A program made the position numbers and the translations under genes. Of a stretch of 33,747 nucleotides of DNA, positions 7,833-15,867 are shown piece after piece; positions within the stretch are counted from its first letter, which is position 1; every line of letters starts with the position of its first letter. This DNA is from VBKO01 sp036393835 (lineage in GTDB: Bacteria > Myxococcota > Myxococcia > Myxococcales > 40CM-4-68-19). The notes below the pieces were generated by a model. That model had not been told where the DNA came from. It made no database searches and was given only the letters and a program-made list of their open reading frames with translations. Location of the stretch: NCBI GenBank assembly GCA_036393835.1, contig DASWGI010000297.1:1-33747 (forward strand), written 5' to 3'.

Positions 7833-8399
7833 ATGGAGATCGCCCTGTTCGGCGGCAGCTTCGATCCGCCGCACGTCGGCCACCTGCTGGCCGCCGCGTA
7901 CGTGCTGGCGACCGAGCCGGTCGACGAGCTGTGGTTCGTGCCGGTCTTCGGGCATCCGCTGGGCAAGCCCCTCCACGCGCCGTTCGAGCACCGCGCCGGG
8001 CTCACCGAGCTGGCCGTCGCGGACCTGGGCCTCGACCGTGCGCGGGTCTCGCGGGTGGAGTCGGAGCTGGGCGGGGAAGGGCGCACGGTGGACCTGCTCG
8101 AGCACCTGCACCGCAAGCATCCCGACCGCAAGTGGGCGCTGGTGCTCGGCTCGGACCTCGCGGCGGAGCGGCCGCAGTGGAAGCGGTTCGACCGGATCGA
8201 GCAGCTGGCGCGCATCATTCCCCTCGAGCGCGCGGGTTTCCCGGTGCCCGGAGGCGCCGGACCGGTCCTGCCGGAGGTCTCCTCGACGCAGGTGCGCAAG
8301 CTGCTCGCCTCGGGAGGCGATGCCTCCCATCTTGTGCCAGGTCCGGTGCTGCGCGCCATACAGGCGGCGGGGACCTACCGCATGACCGCGCCCGCATGA
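7833..8399 (+). CDS. nadD: nicotinate-nucleotide adenylyltransferase
   Basis: NadD makes deamido-NAD from nicotinate mononucleotide and ATP in NAD synthesis, in the cytoplasm. The protein is 188 residues from ATG 7833. It shows the nucleotidyltransferase signature GGSFDPPHVGH near the N-terminus, WALVLGSDLA in the middle and SSTQVRKLL near the C-terminus, in place of the classic ISSTxIR. Length fits the family. A TTG at 7824 would add three residues. No Shine-Dalgarno is seen; instead TAGTCT lies eight bases before the ATG, so the message may be leaderless. The stop overlaps the farthest possible start of the next gene. Confidence 0.92.
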   Translation: MEIALFGGSFDPPHVGHLLAAAYVLATEPVDELWFVPVFGHPLGKPLHAPFEHRAGLTELAVADLGLDRARVSRVESELGGEGRTVDLLEHLHRKHPDRKWALVLGSDLAAERPQWKRFDRIEQLARIIPLERAGFPVPGGAGPVLPEVSSTQVRKLLASGGDASHLVPGPVLRAIQAAGTYRMTAPA

Positions 8400-8404
8400 A
8401 CGGG

Positions 8405-8410
8405 TATGGT
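8405..8410 (+). promoter_or_regulatory. possible -10 box (TATGGT) for the exported protein gene
   Basis: TATGGT lies six bases before GTG 8417. Seventeen bases upstream is ATGACC (8382-8387), which shares TGAC with the -35 consensus. The placing would start the transcript at or next to the GTG. This is one of several such start-proximal boxes in the window. Confidence 0.35.
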
Positions 8411-8416
8411 CTCGGG

Positions 8417-9214
8417 GTGCGATCGATCCTGGCCGTTCTCCTCGTCTGCAGCGCAGCTCCTGCCTTCGCCGAGATGGACGCCCCCGAGAAGGCGTCGGCG
8501 GTCGAAGCGCAGGGCGTTCCGATCGAGGTGCCGGATCCCACGCCGACGGGCCTGCTGATCGCCTGGAAGCCGGCGCTTCTCTCGGTGCGCGTCGACTCGG
8601 GTGGCGGGTCGTCGAAGTTCGGATCGGATTCGCTGCAGCCGCTGCGCGGACTGGCTCGGTACACGCTGCGGCTCGGCGAGGACAAGCCCTTCTTCGGCCG
8701 GTTCGAGGTCGAGGGCGGCCGGTTCGAAACCGAGGACCAGGGGCTGGGTTCCACCGGCCTGGACTGGACCGCGCGCGTGCTGGTGGGCGCCGCGACGCGC
8801 ATCACCTCCGGCGTCATCCTCATCGCCAGCGCGGGCCTGATCACCCGGTACGAGGTGGGCCGCTCGCGGAGCGGCGCGCCGACCATCGGCGTGTTCGGCC
8901 TCGACTCCAACATCGAGCTCGAGATGCGACTCTTCCCGAGCATCACGCTGTCCGGGTACCTGGAGGGGGCGATCACGCCGTACCCCTACCTGGCGCAGAG
9001 CAACCTGGGGGACCTGTCCGACGCGGACGAGGTCCGCATCCGGGTGCAACTCTCCATCGACGTGAGCCGCTCGGCCGCCATGGAGTTCGGCTACGACCTG
9101 ACCCGCTGGCATGCGACGTTCACCAACTCGACGATCCTCGGCACCGTCGACCGCGCCCTGCTGGTCGAGACCCGCGAGCACGCCGCGACGATCGGCCTGC
9201 GCTACAAGATGTGA
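8417..9214 (+). CDS. exported beta-rich protein, probably outer membrane, unknown function
   Basis: From GTG 8417 the protein has 265 residues and opens with a clean signal peptide, RSILAVLLVCSAAPAFA, with cleavage expected after the AFA. The mature part alternates polar and hydrophobic residues, with many strands ending in aromatic or Arg residues (for example YTLRLGEDKPFFGRFEVEG and LEMRLFPSITLSGYLEGAI), and ends in TIGLRYKM. That pattern suits a small outer-membrane beta-barrel, although the last residue is Met, not the usual Phe. An upstream ATG at 8396 overlaps the nadD stop and would add seven residues before the signal peptide. I recognise no family. Confidence 0.75.
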   Translation: MRSILAVLLVCSAAPAFAEMDAPEKASAVEAQGVPIEVPDPTPTGLLIAWKPALLSVRVDSGGGSSKFGSDSLQPLRGLARYTLRLGEDKPFFGRFEVEGGRFETEDQGLGSTGLDWTARVLVGAATRITSGVILIASAGLITRYEVGRSRSGAPTIGVFGLDSNIELEMRLFPSITLSGYLEGAITPYPYLAQSNLGDLSDADEVRIRVQLSIDVSRSAAMEFGYDLTRWHATFTNSTILGTVDRALLVETREHAATIGLRYKM

Positions 9215-9215
9215 T

Positions 9216-9233
9216 CGTCCGGCTCCCCGGACG
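9216..9233 (+). terminator. hairpin between the exported protein gene and hemB
   Basis: CGTCCGG (9216-9222) and CCGGACG (9227-9233) form a perfect 7-bp stem with a CTCC loop, directly after the stop codon at 9212-9214. No T-run follows, so intrinsic termination is uncertain, but its position right after a stop and before the hemB promoter candidate fits. Confidence 0.35.
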
Positions 9234-9263
9234 TTGCGCAGCATGGCTCCGCGGCGTTACGGT
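9234..9263 (+). promoter_or_regulatory. possible hemB promoter
   Basis: TTGCGC (9234-9239) is followed after 18 bases by TACGGT (9258-9263), which ends seven bases before ATG 9271. There is no Shine-Dalgarno in the gap, so the transcript may be leaderless. Confidence 0.35.
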
Positions 9264-9270
9264 TCGTGCA

Positions 9271-10266
9271 ATGGGTTTCCCCGCGGACCGACCCCGCCGC
9301 CTGCGCCGCACCGCGGCGCTCCGCTCCCTGGTGCGCGAGACGCGCATCCAGCCGTCGGACCTCATCCTTCCGCTGTTCGCCGTCGGCGGCCGGGGAGTGC
9401 GCAAGCCGATCGGGTCCATGCCCGGCGTCGCGCAGCTCTCGGTCGACCTGATCGTCGAGGAGACCAAGGCCGCGCGCGCCGCCGGCGTGCGCTCGGTGAT
9501 CCTCTTCGGCATTCCCGACCACAAGGACGCACAGGGGACCGGCGCCTGGGATCCGAATGGCCCGGTGTGCACCGCCTTCCGGGCCATCAAGGACGCCGCG
9601 CCGGACGTGGTGGCGATCGCCGACGTCTGCCTCTGCGAGTACACCGATCACGGCCACTGCGGCCCGCTGACACGCGACGCGCGCGGGCAGGTCACCGTCG
9701 CCAACGACCAGACGCTGCCGCTCCTGGCCCGGGCCGCGGTGGCGTACGCGCAGTCGGGCGCGGACGTGGTCGCGCCCAGCGACATGATGGACGGGCGCGT
9801 GGCCGCCATCCGCAAGGGGCTGGACGAGCACGGCCTCTCCGAGACGGCCATCCTGAGCTACGCGGTGAAGTACGCCAGCGCCTTCTACGGCCCCTTCCGC
9901 GAGGCCGCGGAGAGCGCGCCCAAGGAGGGCGACCGGCGCGGGTACCAGATGGACCCGGCCAACGTGCGCGAGGCCCGGCGCGAGGCGCTCCTCGACGTCC
10001 AGGAAGGCGCGGACATGCTGATGGTCAAGCCCGCGCTCCCCTACCTGGACGTCATCGCGGAGGTGAGGCGGCTGAGCGACCTTCCCCTCGCCGCGTACAA
10101 CGTCAGCGGCGAGTACGCCATGCTCAAGGCGGCCGCCGGGAACGGCTGGATCGACGAGCGGCGTGCGCTCTTGGAGATCCTCACTGGCATCAAGCGCGCG
10201 GGAGCGGACCTGATCCTCACCTACAGCGCCGTCGACGCCGCGCGGTCTGTGTCGGATCTCGCTTGA
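9271..10266 (+). CDS. hemB: delta-aminolevulinic acid dehydratase (porphobilinogen synthase)
   Basis: HemB joins two 5-aminolevulinate molecules to porphobilinogen, an early step of haem and other tetrapyrrole synthesis in the cytoplasm. The 331-residue length fits. The two active-site lysines are visible at Lys200 (SYAVKYASAFYGPFR) and Lys253 (MLMVKPALPYLD). The cysteine cluster DVCLCEYTDHGHCG (Cys120, Cys122, Cys130) is that of the zinc-dependent type. The start is the ATG at 9271; an in-frame ATG at 9211 would overlap the previous stop and is unlikely. The following RDD gene starts on its stop codon. Haem demand links it loosely to the haem-binding lipoprotein at 21794. Confidence 0.96.
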   Translation: MGFPADRPRRLRRTAALRSLVRETRIQPSDLILPLFAVGGRGVRKPIGSMPGVAQLSVDLIVEETKAARAAGVRSVILFGIPDHKDAQGTGAWDPNGPVCTAFRAIKDAAPDVVAIADVCLCEYTDHGHCGPLTRDARGQVTVANDQTLPLLARAAVAYAQSGADVVAPSDMMDGRVAAIRKGLDEHGLSETAILSYAVKYASAFYGPFREAAESAPKEGDRRGYQMDPANVREARREALLDVQEGADMLMVKPALPYLDVIAEVRRLSDLPLAAYNVSGEYAMLKAAAGNGWIDERRALLEILTGIKRAGADLILTYSAVDAARSVSDLA

Positions 10267-10883
10267 TGGCTGACCCCTCGAGTTACCCGCCCGCCGACGT
10301 CCGGCGCCGCGCCGTGGCGCGGGCGCTGGACCTGACGGTGGCGCTCGCCCCAATCTTGTTGATGCGCGAGCACGCGCGGGCCGGTGAGCTGCTCTCGCTG
10401 GCGCTGATCCTCTGCGCGGACGCCCTGTTCGGGACCGGTCGCTCGCTCGGCAAGCGCGCCGCCGGGCTGCGGGTGGTGCAGCTCGCGACCCGGCGTCCCG
10501 CCGGGATCGCCGCCTGCCTGCGCCGCAACGCGGTCTTCGCGGTAGCGCTGCTGCCGGCCCTCTTCGGCGCTCCGCACCCGGTGGCCGTCACGCTGGCGGT
10601 CCTCGCCGTGCTGCTCGCCGTCGAGACGGGCGTCGCGCTGCAGCCGCTGACGCGCGATCTGGGCGCGCGGCGCATCGGCGACCTGATCGCCGGCACCCAG
10701 GTGATCGACGCGTCCATCGCGCTCGGGCTCAAGGAGCCCGTGGCGCAGAACCCGGCGCGGGCGCCCGCGGGGCTCGCCGCCTCGCGCGCCGCGCGCGGGA
10801 AGCTCGAGGGGGAGCCGCCTCCGGCCCAGGCCGTGCTCCGCGCGAACGCAGGGCCACCCGAGGAAGCATGCGCATCGCCTTGA
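10266..10883 (+). CDS. RDD-family membrane protein
   Basis: A 205-residue integral membrane protein with the RDD signature. Near the N-terminus RRRAVARALDLTVALAP gives the Arg and first Asp, and ALFGTGRSLGKRAAGLRVV is the family's second conserved block. Three to four membrane helices lie between about residues 20 and 125. The function of RDD proteins is poorly known; some act in ion or small-molecule transport. The last 50 residues are a Pro/Ala-rich cytoplasmic-type tail. The start overlaps the hemB stop (TGATG) and the 3' end overlaps the next gene by 16 bases, so hemB, this gene and the ATP-grasp gene form one operon. Confidence 0.85.
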   Translation: MADPSSYPPADVRRRAVARALDLTVALAPILLMREHARAGELLSLALILCADALFGTGRSLGKRAAGLRVVQLATRRPAGIAACLRRNAVFAVALLPALFGAPHPVAVTLAVLAVLLAVETGVALQPLTRDLGARRIGDLIAGTQVIDASIALGLKEPVAQNPARAPAGLAASRAARGKLEGEPPPAQAVLRANAGPPEEACASP

Positions 10884-13042
10884 CGCACAACCTGCGCCTC
10901 ACGGATACCGAGGAAGAAGCCGAGTTCGATTCGCGCGAGACCATCGACGCGCTCACCTCTGCCCTGGAGCGGCTCGGCCACCGCGTCGAGCGCATCGAGG
11001 TGAGCGGGCCCGCCAGCCGCACCGCCGCGCGCCTCGAGGCGTTCGCGCCCGACCTCATCTTCAACACCGCCGAGGGCCGCCGGGGGCGGTTCCGCGAGGC
11101 GTTCTACCCCGCGCTCTTCGACGAGCTGGGCTTCCCGTACACGGGGTCGGACGCCTGGGTCCTGGCGGTGAGCCTCGACAAGGCGCTCACCAAGCTCATG
11201 CTCGGGGAGCACGGCGTGATCTCGCCGCGCGGCCAGTTCATCGAGGAGATCGGGCAGCTCAGGCTGGACGGCTGGCGCTGGCCGGTGATCGTGAAGCCGA
11301 ACTTCGAGGGCTCGTCGAAGGGCATCACCCAGGAGTCGGTGATCGAGGAGCGGTCGCGGCTCCGCGCGTTCGTCGAGAAGCAGCTCGCGCGGTTTCCCGC
11401 CGGCGTGCTCGTCGAGGAGTTCATCCCCGGCAAGGACCTGACGGTCGCTTTCTTGGAGAAAACCGCGCCGGAGCGCGCGGGCGTGCTCACGCCGGTCGAG
11501 TACGTCATCGACGAAGCCGAGCTGTCCAAGCGAAGGTATCGCATCTACGACTACGACCTGAAGTCGGTCCACTTCGACGCGGTGAGCGTGCGCTGCCCGG
11601 CGCAGTTCCCTGGACACGTGCTGGAGCGCGCGCAGGACATGGCGCGCAAGGCCTACAAGGCGCTGGGGTGCCGGGACCTGGGCCGCATCGACTTCCGCGT
11701 GGCGGAGGATGGGCAGGTCTACTTCATCGAGATCAACGCGCTGCCCAGCCTGGAGCCCGGCGCGGGCATCTACGCGGCGGCGGCGCTGGAAGGGCTGCAC
11801 ACGGACGGCGTCCTCGCGAAGGTGATCGAGAGCGCGGTCGCGCGCTGGGGCATCAACGATCCGCGGCGGCGGCAGGGGCGGCCGCTGCGCAAGAGCGGCC
11901 CGCTGCGGGTGGGCTTCACCTTCAACGTGAAGCGCATCAAGCCCGAGATCGACGGGCGCAAGGACGACGAGGCCGAGTACGACGCCCCCTCCACCATCCA
12001 GGCGGTGCGCGAAGCGATCGGGGCCGCCGGGCACGAGGTCATCGATCTGGAGGCCACCAGCGAGCTGCCCAACGTGCTCGCCGCCACGCCGGTCGACGTG
12101 GTCTTCAACATGGCGGAAGGCATCAAGGGCCGGAACCGCGAGGCGGTGGTGCCGGCGCTGCTCGAGCTCCTGGACATCCCGTACTCGGGATCGGACCCCG
12201 CCGCGCTCTCCATCGCGCTCGACAAGGCGCTCGCCAAGCGCATCGTGCGCCAGCACGGCATCCTCACGCCGAACTTCGTCACCTTGCAGACGGGGAAGGA
12301 GCGCCTGCCGCGCGAGCTGGTGAAGTTCCCCCTGATCGTCAAGCCGGTCGCGGAGGGGTCTTCGAAGGGCGTGCACCACACCAGCGTGGTGGAGACCGAG
12401 GCCGAGCTGCGCGAGGCCGCCCGCGAGATGATCGCCAAGTACGACCAGCCGGCGCTGGTCGAGAGCTACGTCGCCGGCCGGGAGTTCACCGTCGGCCTCC
12501 TCGGCGAGCGCCGGCCCAAGGTGCTGCCGCCCATGGAGGTCGTCTTCCTCGCGGCCGAGAAGCACCCGGTCTATTCGTTCGAGTACAAGCAGGACTGGTC
12601 GAGCAAGATCCGCTACGACGTGCCGGCCCACCTGGAGCCCTCGCAGCTCCGCGCGCTGGAGCGGGCGGCGCGCGAGTGCTTCATCGCGCTCGGCTGCCGC
12701 GACGTGGCGCGCGTCGATTTCCGCATGGACGAGCAGGGGAAGGTGTACTTCCTCGAGTGCAACCCGCTCCCGGGGCTCACGCCGGGATGGAGCGACCTGG
12801 TGCTCATCGCCAAGGCGGCGGGCATCGAGTACAACGCGCTGATCGCGGAGATCCTCTCCGGCGCCATCCGCCGGTACAAGGAGCGCGAGCGCGAGCGCCG
12901 CGAGTCCGCGCGCATCGTGGTCGGAGGTCCGGTGGCGGTGGCGCAGAGCGTGCCTCCGCCCGTCGCCACCCCCGTTCCTCCGAACGGCAACGGGTCGCCT
13001 ACGGAGGCCGAGCCGGGCACGCCGGCGCAGCTGCAGAGCTAA
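10868..13042 (+). CDS. tandem ATP-grasp protein, two D-Ala-D-Ala-ligase-like halves
   Basis: This 724-residue protein is an internal duplication of a D-alanine-D-alanine-ligase-like ATP-grasp enzyme. Half one spans about residues 1-340 and half two about 345-680. Matching blocks include EEAEFDSRETIDAL with DEAEYDAPSTIQAV, SLDKALTKLMLGEHG with ALDKALAKRIVRQHG, VIVKPNFEGSSKGI with LIVKPVAEGSSKGV, and FIEINALPSLEPG with FLECNPLPGLTPG. The ATP-binding Lys and the metal-binding Glu and Asn look intact in both halves, so both could be active. Such enzymes join a carboxylate to an amine or similar acceptor using ATP; the substrates are unknown. The tail from about 685 is Pro-rich. ATG 10868 has GAGGAAG just upstream. 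Normal Ddl has a single such unit of about 300-360 residues. Confidence 0.88.
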   Translation: MRIALTHNLRLTDTEEEAEFDSRETIDALTSALERLGHRVERIEVSGPASRTAARLEAFAPDLIFNTAEGRRGRFREAFYPALFDELGFPYTGSDAWVLAVSLDKALTKLMLGEHGVISPRGQFIEEIGQLRLDGWRWPVIVKPNFEGSSKGITQESVIEERSRLRAFVEKQLARFPAGVLVEEFIPGKDLTVAFLEKTAPERAGVLTPVEYVIDEAELSKRRYRIYDYDLKSVHFDAVSVRCPAQFPGHVLERAQDMARKAYKALGCRDLGRIDFRVAEDGQVYFIEINALPSLEPGAGIYAAAALEGLHTDGVLAKVIESAVARWGINDPRRRQGRPLRKSGPLRVGFTFNVKRIKPEIDGRKDDEAEYDAPSTIQAVREAIGAAGHEVIDLEATSELPNVLAATPVDVVFNMAEGIKGRNREAVVPALLELLDIPYSGSDPAALSIALDKALAKRIVRQHGILTPNFVTLQTGKERLPRELVKFPLIVKPVAEGSSKGVHHTSVVETEAELREAAREMIAKYDQPALVESYVAGREFTVGLLGERRPKVLPPMEVVFLAAEKHPVYSFEYKQDWSSKIRYDVPAHLEPSQLRALERAARECFIALGCRDVARVDFRMDEQGKVYFLECNPLPGLTPGWSDLVLIAKAAGIEYNALIAEILSGAIRRYKERERERRESARIVVGGPVAVAQSVPPPVATPVPPNGNGSPTEAEPGTPAQLQS

Positions 13043-13119
13043 ATTAGCGACTGGCTCGCAGCCACATCAGCGCACTCAATCGAGGCCGGGCGCAGGAACT
13101 CGTTGGGTGCTGCAGACGC

Positions 13120-14022
13120 TCAAGAAGGGCGGCCAGCCGCGAGCAGATCTGCGCCCCGCCGGAAGACGCGCACCAGCTCATCAACGAGTGCGCGGACGCG
13201 GGAAGTGCGCTGTACGTCGGCGTGGATGATGAGCCAAACGTCGAGCCGGTCGGGCTTCTCGTGGGGAAAGGCTCGCTCCAGCTCCGGCGTTCTATCGCCG
13301 ACGAAGCAGGGCAGATCGCCCACGCCCCAGCCGAGGCGCACGGCCTGGAGCACCATTGCGATGCTGTTGGTTCGGAGAGCGACGCGGCCGTCCGGCACAC
13401 GGTCCTCGACGTTACGCAGCGGTAGTCGGACTCCGTCCGCGTAGGCCACTGCGGCGAGCTGTGCACGACGCTTCCGCCCACGGCGGATGTAGGGAGCGAT
13501 CGCCATGCGCGCGAGCTTGCGCGTGACCAAGGACTGCTCGGTTGGCCGCACGGTGCGGATGGCGACGTCGGCCTCTCGCCGGATCAAGTCGAGACGGGCG
13601 ATGGTGCTGATCAGCTCGATGGCGATGTCTGGGTGCCGCGCGTGCGCGGCCTGCAGCGCCGGCAGGACAAAGTGGCTGCCGAGAATCTCCGGCGCCGTGA
13701 CGCGCACGCGGCCGGAGAGCTGTCGGTCAGCGCCCAGCACCCGGCGCTCGGCGGCCAGCGCGGCCCGCTCCATCTCCTCAGCGGCGGCGCGCACGCCCTC
13801 GCCCGCCGCGGTGAGCGCAAGGCCGCCGGGCGCGCGCTCGACAAGCTGGGCACGCATCTCCTGCTCCAGCCGCGCCAGGCGGCGCGCGACAGTGGTCTCG
13901 TCGATGCTCAGCTTGCGAGCCGCCGCTGCCAGCGTACGGGAGCGGACGAGGGCGAGGAAGATCCGCAGGCCATCCCAGTCCGGCACTCTTGGAGTATCCC
14001 CCACTTCCGATCCTGCATCCAT
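13120..14022 (-). CDS. LysR-family transcription regulator
   Basis: A 300-residue LysR protein. The N-terminal winged helix is clear: DWDGLRIFLALVRSRTLAAAARKLSIDETTVARRLARLEQEM at about residues 15-60 (here split in the protein only by notation), followed by the linker helix and a C-terminal effector domain with SGRVRVTAPEILGSHFVLP and LQAVRLGWGVGDLP. Start ATG 14022 is chosen because LysR proteins normally begin a few residues before the helix-turn-helix; an ATG at 14082 would add 20 unlikely residues. It is transcribed away from the RraA-like and dehydrogenase genes, the usual arrangement for a LysR regulator and its targets. The effector is unknown. Confidence 0.9.
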   Translation of the reverse strand: MDAGSEVGDTPRVPDWDGLRIFLALVRSRTLAAAARKLSIDETTVARRLARLEQEMRAQLVERAPGGLALTAAGEGVRAAAEEMERAALAAERRVLGADRQLSGRVRVTAPEILGSHFVLPALQAAHARHPDIAIELISTIARLDLIRREADVAIRTVRPTEQSLVTRKLARMAIAPYIRRGRKRRAQLAAVAYADGVRLPLRNVEDRVPDGRVALRTNSIAMVLQAVRLGWGVGDLPCFVGDRTPELERAFPHEKPDRLDVWLIIHADVQRTSRVRALVDELVRVFRRGADLLAAGRPS

Positions 14023-14078
14023 GCAGGCCTCGGCTGCGCGCACGCGGGTAGTCCGTCGGGGTCGGTAGCTGCTAGGCA

Positions 14079-14104
14079 TCGCGCATGACGATTCTTCTGC
14101 GCGA
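14079..14104. promoter_or_regulatory. possible operator in the LysR divergent region
   Basis: TCGCGC (14079-14084) and GCGCGA (14099-14104) form an inverted repeat with a 14-base spacer between the divergent lysR and RraA genes. LysR proteins bind interrupted dyads in such positions, but the arms are short and GC-rich and could be chance. Confidence 0.25.
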
Positions 14105-14157
14105 GACAGAGGACGTCCGGAGACCATCCACAGGCCAGGAGCTGGAGGGTGAATCGA

Positions 14158-14868
14158 ATGGCAGACAACGAATCCGTGTCGTCCGAGTTCCGCGACCTCT
14201 CGACCGCTCTCGTCGCCGATGCGTGCCTGCGCCTGGAAATCACGGTTCGCATGGCGCCGCCCGGCATACGGGCGTTGCTGCCGGGTGCCGCCATCGCGGG
14301 CCGAGCACTTCCGGTGCGCCATTACGGCAGCGTGGACGTCTTCCTGGAGGCGATGAGCACGGCCCAGCCAGGGCATGTTCTGGTGATCGACAACGCGGGC
14401 AGAACGGATGAGGCATGCATCGGCGACCTTACCGCCCTCGAGGCCAAAGCATGTGGCGTGGCGGGACTCGTGGTCTGGGGCCTGCATCGCGATACTGCTG
14501 AACTGGAGCGGATTGGCCTCCCGGTGTTCAGCTACGGCGCTTGTCCCTCTGGGCCCCGGCGCCTGGACGCTCCCGAGCCGGAGGCGCTGCTCTCGGCGCG
14601 GTTCGGAGACTTCCTGGTGGGGCGGGAGGATCTCGTCTTCGGCGACGCGGACGGGATCGTGTTTGCTCCGAGCTCGAGCGCGGAAGAGCTGCTGGAGGTG
14701 GCCAGGTCCATTTCTCAGCGGGAACGCGTACAAGCGAACGCCGTGCGACAGGGCCGGACCCTCAGAGACCAGCTCCGTTTCGATGAATACCTGAGGCTCC
14801 GAGCAGGCGACGCGTCCTACACGTTCCGTCGACATCTGCGGCTCCTTGGCGGTGCCATCGAGGAGTAG
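14158..14868 (+). CDS. RraA-family protein (HMG/CHA-aldolase-like)
   Basis: A 236-residue RraA-fold protein. The family includes RNase E inhibitors (RraA) and, more often in catabolic clusters, class II pyruvate aldolases acting on 4-hydroxy-4-methyl- or 4-carboxy-4-hydroxy-2-oxoglutarate/adipate. The signature area GHVLVIDNAGRTDEACIGDL and then CGVAGLVVWGLHRD supplies the acidic residues and the conserved Arg-Asp pair used by the aldolases for metal and substrate. ATG 14158 has GGAGGG eight bases upstream; a GTG at 14149 would overlap that site. It is followed after two bases by the dehydrogenase gene, and both lie opposite lysR. An aldolase role is favoured by context but unproven. Confidence 0.85.
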   Translation: MADNESVSSEFRDLSTALVADACLRLEITVRMAPPGIRALLPGAAIAGRALPVRHYGSVDVFLEAMSTAQPGHVLVIDNAGRTDEACIGDLTALEAKACGVAGLVVWGLHRDTAELERIGLPVFSYGACPSGPRRLDAPEPEALLSARFGDFLVGREDLVFGDADGIVFAPSSSAEELLEVARSISQRERVQANAVRQGRTLRDQLRFDEYLRLRAGDASYTFRRHLRLLGGAIEE

Positions 14869-14870
14869 TC

Positions 14871-15785
14871 ATGACAGTGATTCCTTCCGCACCCGTGGGC
14901 TTCATCGGCCTTGGGGCCATGGGCGAGCCGATGGCGCTAAACTTGGTGAAGGCGGGCGGCGCGCCGCTCTTGGTCTGGAATCGCTCGTCCTCGAAATGCG
15001 GCATCCTGGCCGAGGCCGGGGCCGCTGTCGCGAGGGACCCGGCTGAAGTCTTCGCGCGGTGCGAAGTCGTGATCCTCATGCTGGTCGACGGCGCTGCAAT
15101 GGACGCCGTGCTCGCGCGCGGCGACCGCGCCTTCGGAGATCGGGTCAAGGGACGCACGCTGATCAACATGGCGACGACCGCGCCGAGCTACTCCAAGTCG
15201 CTCGAGGCCGACGTCCGCGCCGAAGGCGGCCGCTACGTCGAGGCGCCGGTCTCCGGCTCGCGCAAACCCGCGGAGGCCGGACAGCTCGTCGCGATGCTGG
15301 CGGGGGAGCCGGAGGATGTGGCGTCGGTTCGGCCGCTGCTCGCGCCGATGTGCCGGGACGCCATAGCCTGCGGCCCCGCGCCCAACGCGCTTTTCATGAA
15401 GCTGGCGGTGAACCTGTTCATGACCACCATGGTGACGGGCCTCGCTGAGGCGGCGCACTTCGCCGAACGCCACGGATTGGACCTTGCCCAGCTCGTCGCT
15501 GTTCTCGACGCCGGGCCGATGGCGAGCGACGTATCGCGGGTCAAGGCAGCGAAGCTCGTCGCGCAGGATTTTGCAGCGCAAGCCGCGATCTCCAACGTCC
15601 TGGAGAACAACCGGCTGATCGCCGGGGCGGCGCGAGAGGCCGCCATCGCGTCGCCGCTCCTCGACGTCTGCCACGCCCTTTATGGTGAGGCCCAGGCTCT
15701 GGGCCTCGGGGGCGCCGATATGGTTGCGGTGATCCGCGCGATCGAGCAACGCACGGCGGCCGTCGCCGCCCGCACCGTGATCTAA
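14871..15785 (+). CDS. 3-hydroxyisobutyrate-dehydrogenase-like NAD(P) oxidoreductase
   Basis: A 304-residue beta-hydroxyacid dehydrogenase. The dinucleotide-binding loop GFIGLGAMGEPMA is at residues 9-21, the substrate-binding segment EAPVSGSRKPAEAGQL in the middle, and the catalytic lysine lies in NALFMKLAVNLF. Relatives oxidise 3-hydroxyisobutyrate or reduce tartronate semialdehyde or related aldehydes. Placed two bases after the RraA-like gene, it could process the aldehyde or keto acid made by an aldolase, as GarR does after GarL in galactarate breakdown; this parallel is inference. Codon use in this three-gene module looks slightly less GC-extreme than in its neighbours. Confidence 0.9.
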   Translation: MTVIPSAPVGFIGLGAMGEPMALNLVKAGGAPLLVWNRSSSKCGILAEAGAAVARDPAEVFARCEVVILMLVDGAAMDAVLARGDRAFGDRVKGRTLINMATTAPSYSKSLEADVRAEGGRYVEAPVSGSRKPAEAGQLVAMLAGEPEDVASVRPLLAPMCRDAIACGPAPNALFMKLAVNLFMTTMVTGLAEAAHFAERHGLDLAQLVAVLDAGPMASDVSRVKAAKLVAQDFAAQAAISNVLENNRLIAGAAREAAIASPLLDVCHALYGEAQALGLGGADMVAVIRAIEQRTAAVAARTVI

Positions 15786-15793
15786 CGCGCTGC

Positions 15794-15846
15794 GTCCCGC
15801 CTCGGGACGAGTTGACGGGGCCGGCCCAGAGGTAGCGCCCCTCTGG
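15794..15846 (+). terminator. two hairpins after the dehydrogenase gene
   Basis: GTCCCG-CCT-CGGGAC (15794-15808) and CCAGAGG-TAGCGCC-CCTCTGG (15826-15846) form perfect 6- and 7-bp stems in the short gap after the stop at 15785. Neither has a following T-run, so they may terminate transcription weakly or shape the leader of the peptidase gene at 15868. Confidence 0.35.
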
Positions 15847-15867
15847 AAGGTCGGGTACTCCTAGACC

